Of a DNA stretch of 64,000 bases, positions 24,775 to 34,568 are shown piece by piece. A program made the translations under genes and the position numbers. The stretch comes from Streptomyces echinatus (GTDB lineage Bacteria; Actinomycetota; Actinomycetes; Streptomycetales; Streptomycetaceae). Under the pieces are notes generated by a model, which ran no database searches, was not told where the DNA came from, and saw only the letters and a program-made list of their open reading frames with translations. The DNA is taken from NCBI RefSeq assembly GCF_014203595.1, contig NZ_JACHJK010000016.1:1-64000 (forward strand), read 5' to 3'. Positions within the stretch are counted from its first letter, which is position 1. Every line of letters starts with the position of its first letter.

Positions 24775-25151
24775 ACCAGCCCCTTCCCGGCCAGCCGTCC
24801 CAGGTCCCGGTGCTCGCCCTGGGCGACGTCCTGCTGGTCTCCCTGCAGGGCGAGTTGCACGACGGCATGGCCGAACAGCTGCAGCACGACATCACCCACC
24901 GCGTCTCCACCAGCCGGGTGACCGGTGTGGTGATAGACATCTCAGGGGTGGATGTCGTCGACTCCTTCCTCGGCCGGGTGCTCGCGGAGATCGCCTCCAC
25001 GGCCCGGCTGCTGGCGGCCCGTACGGTCCTGGCCGGCATGCGGCCCGCGGTGGCGATCACCCTGGTCGAGCTGGGTCTCGCCCTGCCCGGCCTGGTCACC
25101 GCCCTGGATGTCGACCGCGCCATGGAACTGCTGTCCCAGAGGGGGAGCTGA
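24771..25151 (+). CDS. rsbS: RsbS-type STAS antagonist
   Basis: This is a 126-residue single STAS domain. LLVSLQGELHDGMAEQLQ and VVIDISGVDVVDSFLGRVL carry the Ser corresponding to the RsbT phosphorylation site. It binds and sequesters RsbT until phosphorylated. Start GTG 24771 overlaps the rsbR stop (GTGA), and its stop overlaps the rsbT start (TGATG). This coupling should keep the stoichiometry of the complex fixed. Confidence 0.88.
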   Translation: MNQPLPGQPSQVPVLALGDVLLVSLQGELHDGMAEQLQHDITHRVSTSRVTGVVIDISGVDVVDSFLGRVLAEIASTARLLAARTVLAGMRPAVAITLVELGLALPGLVTALDVDRAMELLSQRGS

Positions 25152-25597
25152 TGCAGCCGTCCGGCCAGGCGTCCGCGACGAGCCTGCCCATCGGCTCGGA
25201 CGCGGATCTGGCCTGGGTCCGGCAAGAGGTGCGGCAGCGTGCGGCAGGGCTCGGCTTCGGCCTGGTGCAGCAGACCAAGCTGGTGACGGCGGCGAGCGAG
25301 CTGGCCCGCAACACGCTGGTACACGGAGGCGGCGGCCGGGTCGAGATAACGCCGCTGGACAACGGCCGCACCCGGGGCCTGCGGATGTGTTTCATCGACA
25401 GCGGCCCCGGCATCCGCGACCTGGAGCTGGCCATGACCGACGGGTACACCACCGGCGGCGGCCTGGGGCTCGGGCTGAGCGGTGCCCGGCGGCTGGTGCA
25501 CGAGTTCACCGTCGACACCGAACCCGGCCGGGGCACGACCATCACGGCCGTCGCCTGGGTGGCTCAGGTGCCCTCGTCACGTCCGGGGGTGGGATGA
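25151..25597 (+). CDS. rsbT: RsbT-type serine kinase
   Basis: This is a 148-residue GHKL kinase. The N-box is ELARNTLVHGG, the G1 box CFIDSGPGIRDLELAM, and the G2 box GGGLGLGLSGARRL. It phosphorylates RsbR and RsbS and, once released, activates a PP2C phosphatase; the last gene of this operon is the natural candidate. Start ATG 25151 overlaps the rsbS stop. Its own stop overlaps the next start. Confidence 0.88.
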   Translation: MQPSGQASATSLPIGSDADLAWVRQEVRQRAAGLGFGLVQQTKLVTAASELARNTLVHGGGGRVEITPLDNGRTRGLRMCFIDSGPGIRDLELAMTDGYTTGGGLGLGLSGARRLVHEFTVDTEPGRGTTITAVAWVAQVPSSRPGVG

Positions 25598-26655
25598 GCC
25601 GGGTATGGGAGATCCCGGTGCACGACTCCACGCGGGTCCGGGACGCCCGGATCGCGGCCCGTGAGGCGTGCGGGGAGGCAGGGCTGGCCGCGCCGCGCAC
25701 GGCGATCGCCGAGCTGGTCGCCACCGAGCTGGCCACCAACCTGCTCAGGCACGCCGGAGGGGGCCGCATGGTGGCGAACCTCGTGGACCGGCCGGGCGAC
25801 GGAGCGGGCACGTCCGTGCAGCTGTTCTCGCTGGACAACGGGCCGGGCATCGCCGACGTGGCCACCGCGCTGCGGGACGGCCACTCCACCGCCCCCGGAT
25901 CGCTCGGTGCCGGCCTGGGCAGCTGTCTGCGCAGCGCCAGCGCCTTCCACCTGTACAGCCTGCCGGGCCGCGGGACGGTGGCGACGGCCCGGATCGACCC
26001 GGAGCCCGGCGTGCGCGGGGCGCGCACGGAACAGCTGCCCGCAGGCGGCATCACGGTCGCCCTCGGACAGGCCGACCAGTGCGGTGACGCCTGGGCCTGG
26101 GTGCGCTCCGGGACGCTGCTGACGCTGCTGCTCGCGGACGGTCTCGGGCACGGCCCGAAGGCCGCGCACGCCGCCACCGCGGCGGTGGCGGAGCTGCGCC
26201 GCACCGCTCACCTGCCGCCCGGGGACATCCTGCGACGGCTGCACACCGCGCTGCGGCCGACCCGGGGGGCCGCGGTCGCGGTGGCCCAGGTGGACGCGGA
26301 GCGGGCGGAACTCCGCTTCGCCGGTGTCGGGAACGTCGGCGCCCGGTTGCGCGACGGGGAATCCTGGACGTCCCTCGTCTCCCATCCGGGGATCGTCGGG
26401 GCGTACTTCCCGGCGCACGTCCCCGTGCGCCGGGTGCCGTGGCGCCGGGACAGTCTGCTCGTGCTGCACAGCGACGGACTGCCCAGCCGCTGGGCCCCGC
26501 CGGAGGACCACCGGCTGCTCGCCCACGACCCGTCGGTGGTGGCCGCGGCGATCCTGCGCGACGCGGGCAGCCCCGCCCGCCCCGTACGCGACGACACCAG
26601 TGTGGCCGTACTGGCCCCCGACCGCCGGACCGGCACCCATGACAGCCGCCTCTGA
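25594..26655 (+). CDS. GHKL ATPase fused to PP2C/SpoIIE phosphatase (RsbX-like)
   Basis: This is a 353-residue two-domain protein. The first 135 residues are a HATPase with ELVATELATNLLRHAGGG (N-box) and FSLDNGPGIADV (G1). Residues about 150-345 are an SpoIIE/RsbX-type phosphatase with LLLADGLGHGPKAAHAA (metal Asp) and LLVLHSDGLPSRW and DDTSVAVLA. RsbX resets the switch by dephosphorylating RsbR and RsbS. The fused kinase-like domain is a variation on B. subtilis RsbX and may serve feedback. ATG 25594 overlaps the rsbT stop (ATGA). Confidence 0.8.
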   Translation: MSRVWEIPVHDSTRVRDARIAAREACGEAGLAAPRTAIAELVATELATNLLRHAGGGRMVANLVDRPGDGAGTSVQLFSLDNGPGIADVATALRDGHSTAPGSLGAGLGSCLRSASAFHLYSLPGRGTVATARIDPEPGVRGARTEQLPAGGITVALGQADQCGDAWAWVRSGTLLTLLLADGLGHGPKAAHAATAAVAELRRTAHLPPGDILRRLHTALRPTRGAAVAVAQVDAERAELRFAGVGNVGARLRDGESWTSLVSHPGIVGAYFPAHVPVRRVPWRRDSLLVLHSDGLPSRWAPPEDHRLLAHDPSVVAAAILRDAGSPARPVRDDTSVAVLAPDRRTGTHDSRL

Positions 26656-28306
26656 GAACTGGACCATCGCCTCCGCGGCCGACGCGGCCCGCGCCCGTGC
26701 GCTGCTCGCGCGGCTCACCGCGGAGGCCGGCGTGCCCGCGCTCGACCGCGCCCGTTTCCTGACCGCGCTCGGCGGCCGGCTGCTGCGCGGCCTCGACGCG
26801 GGCGCCACGGAACTGACCGTGACCACCGGCGTGGGCCGGGAGCTGCGGGTGGCCCTGGGCGGACCGGAGCCCTGGCGGCACACCCTCGTCTGCCCCTCCC
26901 CCGTCCCCGGACCGCTGCCCCGCCTGGACGAGGCGCCGCTCGCCGAGGCGCTGCTGGGCGCCGACGAGGACGCCGCCGCCCTGCTGTCGAGCCTGGCCGA
27001 GACGGAGGAGCTGCTGCGGATCCACCGGGAGGAGCTGCACCAGACCAATCAGGGGGTGCTGGCGCTGCACGCCGAGCTGGAGGCGGCGGCGCTGGCGCAG
27101 CGCGAACTCCTCGACGCCGAGCGGACGGCCCGCGCGGAGGCGGAGAAGGCCCGCCGGCTGCTGACCTTCCTCGCCAACGCGAGCGCCGTGCTCAACGCCT
27201 CCCTCGACCACGACGACATCCTGCGCCGGCTGCCCGAGCTGCTGGTGCCGGAGTACGCCCGGCACGTGGACGTGTGGATCGTGGACGACGAGCGGACCCC
27301 GCCGGGCGAGCGGGCGGCGGCCACGGTGACGGCGGCACGCACCGGCCGTCCCCAGCACGCGGGGCGCCATCTCGCCGAACTCCCGGGCGTGGACGACCTG
27401 CCGGCCTCGGCGCTCTCCCCGGACCGGCCGCTGCTGTGCCTGCCGGTGGGCGCCCGGACGGTGCAGGGTGTGCTGACGCTGGCCGCGCCCGGCGACCGCT
27501 TCGACCCGGACACCACCGTGATGCTGCTGGAACTGGCCCGGCGGGCGGGCATCGCCCTGGACAACGCCCGCCAGTACGAGCAGCACCGGGATGTCGCCGA
27601 GGCCCTGCAGCGGGCCCAGCTGACCGAACTGCCCCCCACCCCGGGCCTGGCGCTGGCCGCCCGCTATCTGCCGGCGACGCACGGCCTGAACATCGGCGGC
27701 GACTGGTACGACGCCTTTCCGCAGCCGGACGGCAGTGTGCTGGCGGTGATAGGGGACGTCACGGGGCACGGGCTGCGGGCGGCGGTCATCATGGGTCAGC
27801 TGCGCACCGCGTTGCGCGCCTACGCCTTCGAGGGCAACGGTCCGGCGCGGATCCTCACCCTGCTGCACCGGATGCTCCGCCATCAGGAGCCGGAGCTGTA
27901 CGCGACCTGCGCGATCGCCCGGTTCACGTCCGGTGAGCCCGGGGTGGTGTGGGCCGCCGCCGGACATCCGCCGGCCGTCGCCCGCGGCCCTCGGGGCGAG
28001 GTGCGGGTGCTGGAGGCGAAGCCGGGGATCATGCTCGGGGTGCCGATGCCGTACGAGTACGAGGAGCACACCGTCGACCTGCCGGCGGGGTCCACCCTCG
28101 CGCTGTACACGGACGGTCTGGTGGAGCGGCGGTCGGCCGGGATCGACACGGGCATCGACCGGCTCGCCCGGGCCATGGGGGCGCTTCGCACGGAGGATCT
28201 GGCGGACCTGGACGCGGCGGCGGACTCGCTGCTCAAGCCGATGCTGCACGACTCCGAGCACGACGACGACATCTGTCTGCTGCTCTGCCGCACCGCGCGG
28301 GTCTGA
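26639..28306 (+). CDS. GAF-PP2C phosphatase (RsbU/RsbP-like output)
   Basis: This is a 555-residue protein. The N-terminus (1-120) looks like a degraded HATPase, residues about 120-175 form a coiled coil (LLRIHREELHQTNQGVLALH), residues 180-310 a GAF domain, and 325-555 the PP2C/SpoIIE catalytic domain (GGDWYDAFPQPDG, VIGDVTGHGLRAAVIM, LYTDGLVERR, DDDICLLL). All metal Asp residues are present. It should dephosphorylate an anti-anti-sigma factor that is encoded elsewhere. Its start at 26639 lies inside the previous gene (17-bp overlap). A terminator follows the stop. Confidence 0.85.
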   Translation: MTAASENWTIASAADAARARALLARLTAEAGVPALDRARFLTALGGRLLRGLDAGATELTVTTGVGRELRVALGGPEPWRHTLVCPSPVPGPLPRLDEAPLAEALLGADEDAAALLSSLAETEELLRIHREELHQTNQGVLALHAELEAAALAQRELLDAERTARAEAEKARRLLTFLANASAVLNASLDHDDILRRLPELLVPEYARHVDVWIVDDERTPPGERAAATVTAARTGRPQHAGRHLAELPGVDDLPASALSPDRPLLCLPVGARTVQGVLTLAAPGDRFDPDTTVMLLELARRAGIALDNARQYEQHRDVAEALQRAQLTELPPTPGLALAARYLPATHGLNIGGDWYDAFPQPDGSVLAVIGDVTGHGLRAAVIMGQLRTALRAYAFEGNGPARILTLLHRMLRHQEPELYATCAIARFTSGEPGVVWAAAGHPPAVARGPRGEVRVLEAKPGIMLGVPMPYEYEEHTVDLPAGSTLALYTDGLVERRSAGIDTGIDRLARAMGALRTEDLADLDAAADSLLKPMLHDSEHDDDICLLLCRTARV

Positions 28307-28310
28307 ACAG

Positions 28311-28348
28311 CCGTGCGCCGGCCCCGGGCGGCGGGGGCCGGCGCACGG
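28311..28348. terminator. Terminator after the rsb operon
   Basis: A 15-bp stem, CCGTGCGCCGGCCCC paired with its complement, with a short loop. It lies five bases beyond the phosphatase stop and also faces the convergent chaplin gene. Confidence 0.8.
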
Positions 28349-28354
28349 CGGGCG

Positions 28355-28600
28355 TCACTTGGAGGTGGTGCAGGAGCTGCCTCCGGCGGGATTCAGCAGC
28401 GCGATGAGGTCGATGCTGTCACCGCACAGGTTGAGCCCGAGATTGACCGGCACCTGGATCACGTTGCCGGAGACGACGCCAGGGCTGTTGGCCGCGACCC
28501 CGGTCGTGGGGTTCGGGTCGGCCGCAAAGGCATTCGCGGCGCCGGCCAGGGCAAGTACGCCCGTCAGTGCGGTCGTTGTGGCAAAGCTACGAAGACGCAT
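28355..28600 (-). CDS. Short chaplin (single chaplin domain)
   Basis: This is an 81-residue protein. A Sec signal (SFATTTALTGVLALAGAANAFA) is followed by one chaplin domain: ANSPGVVSGNVIQVPVNLGL, then CGDSIDLIALLNPAGGSSC. Two Cys residues match the chaplin pair. Chaplins assemble into amyloid fibrils on aerial hyphae and spores. There is no LPXTG sorting signal, so it is of the short secreted class. The segment between the cysteines, with Asp-Ser-Ile-Asp and Ala-Gly-Gly-Ser-Ser, differs from the Gly-Asn-rich version of classic short chaplins. Confidence 0.85.
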   Translation of the reverse strand: MRLRSFATTTALTGVLALAGAANAFAADPNPTTGVAANSPGVVSGNVIQVPVNLGLNLCGDSIDLIALLNPAGGSSCTTSK

Positions 28601-28716
28601 GGTCTGCCTCACTAGTTGGCATTGGGACGCTTCCATCACAACCGGGGCGTGCGTCGTCCGCCTCTCCTGGTACGCCGTCCGTGCGGGGGCCCCGCGGCGA
28701 TCCGCCGGGCGGCCGG

Positions 28717-30996
<2,280 letters not shown>

Positions 30997-31447
30997 CAGT
31001 ACCAATTCCTTCGCTGGTCACGGGGCGGGCCCGGCGCGGGCGAGGTGGGCGTCACGATGCGCGGTGACCACGCCGGGGCAGGCGGCCGACATCGCGGATG
31101 TTCCGGGTGAAACGTGGGCGAACAGGGTTGACGGCGGCCCTCGTACCGAGGTCCCCGGGGCGGGGCGTCCGAAACCGGGAAACGCGGTGGTTTCCCGGTC
31201 GGGGTGAAGTCGGGCCGTCTCACGTCGAGTTGCCGGGATGACAGACCCGCCGGACGCACTGGTCCGGACCCGGGGACCGCCGGCAGGGCCATATGCCCCC
31301 TGCCGAGGACGCCTTCGTCAGCAGGGCCGGCTTCTTGACCCGGAGCGGGCGCACACCCGGCCGCCCGCACGAGCCCACCCTAGGCGCTGAGCCCGGGCGG
31401 CGCAGTTCGAAAGGGGCCGGTCAGGGTCGTGTACGGGGGTGGGCCGG
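30997..31447. other. Intergenic region between katE and the decarboxylase
   Basis: About 450 bp. It contains a perfect 10-bp inverted repeat (ACCGGGAAAC with its mirror) at 31174-31199, roughly 180 bp upstream of katE. This may be an operator or a weak terminator. No other gene-like signal was seen. Confidence 0.5.
31174..31199. repeat. Inverted repeat upstream of katE
   Basis: ACCGGGAAAC and GTTTCCCGGT flank a six-base spacer. The arms match perfectly. Position fits a regulatory site or hairpin in the katE leader. Confidence 0.5.
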
Positions 31448-32911
31448 TCAGGCGCGTGCCGTGACGCGGAGGGTCTCCAGGGAGGAGTCCGCCGCGTCCG
31501 GGACGAGGAAGCCGTGGGCCATGCCGGAGCGCAGATAGTCGACGACCTCGGCCGTGATCTTCTCGCCCGGTGCCACGACCGGCACGCCCGGCGGGTAGGG
31601 GCTGATCGTCTCGGCGGCGATCCGGCCCACGGCCCGCTCGGCGGGCACCTGTTCGGCGGGCCCGAAGAAGGCCTCGCGGGGCAGGACGGCCTGTTCCAGT
31701 TCGAGCGTGCCGGGCTCGGGCAGGTCCACGGCGGGCTGCCGTTCGATGGAGTCCGCGTGCCGCACCAGTGAGCGCACGGACTCCAGCAGCAGTTTCTCGG
31801 TCTCGTCGTCGTCGGAATGGGTGATGGAGGCGCTGATCCGGCAGCTGTCCGAGCCGCCCATGTCGATGTGGCGGTGGGCGCGCAGCCACTCGGTGGCCTG
31901 CATGCCGCTGATGCCGAGGTCCCGTACGTCGACGACGATCTTCAGCGGGTCGAACTCGGCGGCCAGGCCCTCCTCGACGACCTCCCCGCCCATCACGCGC
32001 AGCCCCGGCAGTTCCCGCAGCTCGGCCCGGATGCGCTCGGCGCGGTGCAGGGCGGCGTCGAGGAGGCCGTGCCCCTGCTCGACCATCTGCCGGCGCCAGC
32101 CGTCGAGGGCCGCGTAGACCAGGGTGGAAGGGCTGGTGGTGCCGAGCAGGTCCTCACGCTGTTTCAGCACGACGGGCGAGACCCGGTCGTGCTGGAGGTG
32201 GAACACCGAACTCTGCTCGATGGCCCCGCCCATCTTGTGGACGCTGGTGACGACCAGGTCGGCGTCCGCGTTCATGCCCCAGGCGGGCAGCGCGGGGTGG
32301 AAGGGCAGATGGGCACCCCAGGCCTCGTCGACGATGAGTGGCACGTCGACGGCGTGGCAGGCGTCGGCCACCCCGCGGACGTCGGCGCAGGTGCCCCAGT
32401 CGGTGGGCGTGATGAGCAGCATGCCCTTGGCGTCGGGGTGCTCGCGCAGGCGGTCGCGGACGTCCTCGGGCTCCGGCGGATGGGCCATGTGCCGGTCGGC
32501 GTCAAACTTCGGGTGGACCCAGACCGGCTCGACGCCGTTGATGATCACCGCGGCGATGACCGACTTGTGCGCGTTCCGGGACAGCAGCAGCTTCTCCCCC
32601 GGGCCGGCGACGGAGCACATCGCGGTCTTCACGGACAGGGAGCTGCCGCAGGTGGAGAAGAACGCGTGCTCGGCGCCGACCGCGTCCGCCATCAGCTCCT
32701 GCGCCTGCTCCACCACGCCCTGGGACTGCCGGCGGTCGTCCAGCCCGTTGAGGCTGAGCACGTCCGAACGGAAGACGTCCGGTCCGAGGATGTCGGCCAC
32801 GCGTGGATCCGTCCCGCGTCCTTGCTTGTGACCCGGAGGTCCGAAGACCACGTCTCCTCGTCGCCGGAACTCCTGCAGGGCCTCCAGGACGGGTACGCGT
32901 GAGTGATCCAT
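31448..32911 (-). CDS. Orn/Lys/Arg decarboxylase family (class I) PLP enzyme
   Basis: This is a 487-residue fold-type I PLP enzyme of the Orn/Lys/Arg decarboxylase major family. The N-terminus has FGPPGHKQGRG and AFFSTCGSSLSVKTAM. The PLP Lys lies in VTSVHKMGGA and the pyridine Asp in IVDEAWGAHLPFH. The C-terminal domain ends with ISPYPPGVPVVAPGE, typical of the family. It lacks the N-terminal response-regulator-like wing domain of E. coli enzymes, as usual in actinobacteria. It would produce cadaverine, agmatine or putrescine; substrate is not decided by the sequence. ATG 32911 has AGGAGG upstream. Confidence 0.85.
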   Translation of the reverse strand: MDHSRVPVLEALQEFRRRGDVVFGPPGHKQGRGTDPRVADILGPDVFRSDVLSLNGLDDRRQSQGVVEQAQELMADAVGAEHAFFSTCGSSLSVKTAMCSVAGPGEKLLLSRNAHKSVIAAVIINGVEPVWVHPKFDADRHMAHPPEPEDVRDRLREHPDAKGMLLITPTDWGTCADVRGVADACHAVDVPLIVDEAWGAHLPFHPALPAWGMNADADLVVTSVHKMGGAIEQSSVFHLQHDRVSPVVLKQREDLLGTTSPSTLVYAALDGWRRQMVEQGHGLLDAALHRAERIRAELRELPGLRVMGGEVVEEGLAAEFDPLKIVVDVRDLGISGMQATEWLRAHRHIDMGGSDSCRISASITHSDDDETEKLLLESVRSLVRHADSIERQPAVDLPEPGTLELEQAVLPREAFFGPAEQVPAERAVGRIAAETISPYPPGVPVVAPGEKITAEVVDYLRSGMAHGFLVPDAADSSLETLRVTARA

Positions 32912-33080
32912 GTGCCGGTCCTCCTGAGCCGATCGTCGTCGCACCCCCGAGTTGCACCCGTCCGGCACCCCAAACCCGGCGGCCGTCGTCACGGCGGTCC
33001 GGGCGACCCGCTCCGGGCCCGCGCCGACCCGCCCGGCCCGGATCGCGGACGTCGGCGCTCCGGCGGCGCGTCGGTCACGC

Positions 33081-33434
33081 TCAGACCGGCCGGCCGCAGC
33101 GGACCTCCCCCGCGTCCTCCCGCCCGTCGGCGTGAGTGCGGGCGCGCGCGTATTCCACGGCGGCGGGCAGCGCCCGCCGGATCGCCTCCGGGACCCTGCC
33201 GCGGGCCGGCCACTCCACCAGGCAGCGCGCCACCTCCCGCAGTTTGACGTTGGTGTGCTGCGACATGTGCTTGAGGGCGTCCCAGCCCTGGTCCGGACTC
33301 AGTCTGCCCACGGTGATCACCACGCCGATCGCCTGGTCGATCAAGGCGTGCGAGACCAGGGCCTGACGCAGCTGGCCGACCTCCTCCTGGAGCGCTGTCA
33401 GCCGGTCCGCCGTCTGCTCGTCTCGTCCGATCAT
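33081..33434 (-). CDS. ANTAR-domain RNA-binding protein
   Basis: This is a 117-residue protein. A short coiled-coil head (ADRLTALQEEVGQLRQALVSH) leads into an ANTAR three-helix domain (ALIDQAIGVVITVGRLSPDQ, ALKHMSQHTNVKLREVA). ANTAR proteins bind paired hexaloop stems in mRNA leaders and prevent termination. There is no receiver or GAF sensor domain, so activity must be set by amount or by a partner. It is divergent from the AraC regulator. ATG 33434 has AGGGTGAT upstream. Confidence 0.85.
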   Translation of the reverse strand: MIGRDEQTADRLTALQEEVGQLRQALVSHALIDQAIGVVITVGRLSPDQGWDALKHMSQHTNVKLREVARCLVEWPARGRVPEAIRRALPAAVEYARARTHADGREDAGEVRCGRPV

Positions 33435-33566
33435 GAGATCACCCTGGGCAGCCCGGCAGCCCGGCGACAGCCACCTGGCGAACAACGGGGCAAGCCACCG
33501 TACAGAAAACGAAAAACCGCTGGTCAGCGAATACATGTAAGCGCCGGAAGGGGGCAATTGGGGTCC

Positions 33567-34520
33567 ATGGAATCGCTCACTTTCGACAGCGACGACCTGG
33601 ATGTGACGGAGGAATTCCTCAGCCACGCCTACGCCAGAATGCGTATCGCCAGCGGTACCCCCGGCTCGCACCGGGCCCGGATCCGGCGCTCCGGCATTCC
33701 GTCGGTGAGCCTCGACGAGCTCGCGCTGGACTTCGAGATGGAGTACTCGGTGACGCCGCTGGGCCGGATCTGTCTGTGTGTCGTGCACGAGGGCACCGTG
33801 CGGGACCACAGCTTCCAGGGCGTCGAGGACTCCTTCGGCCCGGGTGACGTGGTGCTGTTCGCGCCGCCGGACCTGCCGTACGCGGGACGGATCTGCGACG
33901 CCCGCTACAACATCACCATGCTGGACCCGGCGCTGCTCTCCCAGGTGGCCGGGGGCCCGGACGGCTCGCCGCCGGTGCGGCTGACCGGTCACCGGCCGCG
34001 TTCGGAGGCGGCGGCGCGCCATCTGCACCGGACCATCGCGCATCTGCGCGACACCGTGCTCGTCGATCCGGAGATCGCGGACCAGCCGCTGATCGCCGCC
34101 ACGGCCGGCCAGCACCTGGCCGCGAGCGTCCTGGCCGCGTTCCCCAACACGGCGCTGGACGAGCCCGAAGGCGCGGACGGGGACGGTGTGCGCCCGGCGG
34201 TGCTGCGCCGCGCGCTCGCCTACATCGACGACCACGCGGACCAGCCCGTCACGGTGGCCGACATCGCCGCCGCGGCCCATGTGACGGTGCGCGCGCTGCA
34301 ATACGCCTTCCGCCGTCATCTCGACACCACCCCGCTGGCCCAGCTGCGCCGGGTGCGGCTCGCGCACGCGCATCATGACCTGGTGGCGGCCGGCCCCGGT
34401 GACGGGGTCACGGTCACGGAGATCGCGGCCCGCTGGGGCTTCCACCACCCGGGCCGTTTCGCCTCCCTGTACCGGAGCACCTACCGCCGCGCCCCGCACC
34501 GGACGCTGTCCGACGGCTGA
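33567..34520 (+). CDS. AraC-family transcriptional regulator
   Basis: This is a 317-residue regulator. An N-terminal cupin-like sensing part (GTVRDHSFQGVEDSFGPGDVVLFAPPD) precedes two C-terminal HTH motifs: VTVADIAAAAHVTVRALQYAFRR and VTVTEIAARWGFHHPGRFASLYR. The regulated gene is not evident. It is divergent from the ANTAR gene, with a 130-bp AT-rich spacer, and is followed by a strong terminator. Start ATG 33567. Confidence 0.85.
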   Translation: MESLTFDSDDLDVTEEFLSHAYARMRIASGTPGSHRARIRRSGIPSVSLDELALDFEMEYSVTPLGRICLCVVHEGTVRDHSFQGVEDSFGPGDVVLFAPPDLPYAGRICDARYNITMLDPALLSQVAGGPDGSPPVRLTGHRPRSEAAARHLHRTIAHLRDTVLVDPEIADQPLIAATAGQHLAASVLAAFPNTALDEPEGADGDGVRPAVLRRALAYIDDHADQPVTVADIAAAAHVTVRALQYAFRRHLDTTPLAQLRRVRLAHAHHDLVAAGPGDGVTVTEIAARWGFHHPGRFASLYRSTYRRAPHRTLSDG

Positions 34521-34562
34521 CCCGCGTCCCGTACGAAGGCGGGCCTGTGTACGGGACGCGGG
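34521..34562. terminator. Bidirectional terminator between araC-type gene and beta-helix gene
   Basis: A perfect 14-bp stem (CCCGCGTCCCGTAC with its mirror) encloses a loop that itself pairs AGGC with GCCT. It starts directly after the AraC stop codon and ends seven bases before the convergent stop. Confidence 0.85.
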
Positions 34563-34568
34563 GGCGCG

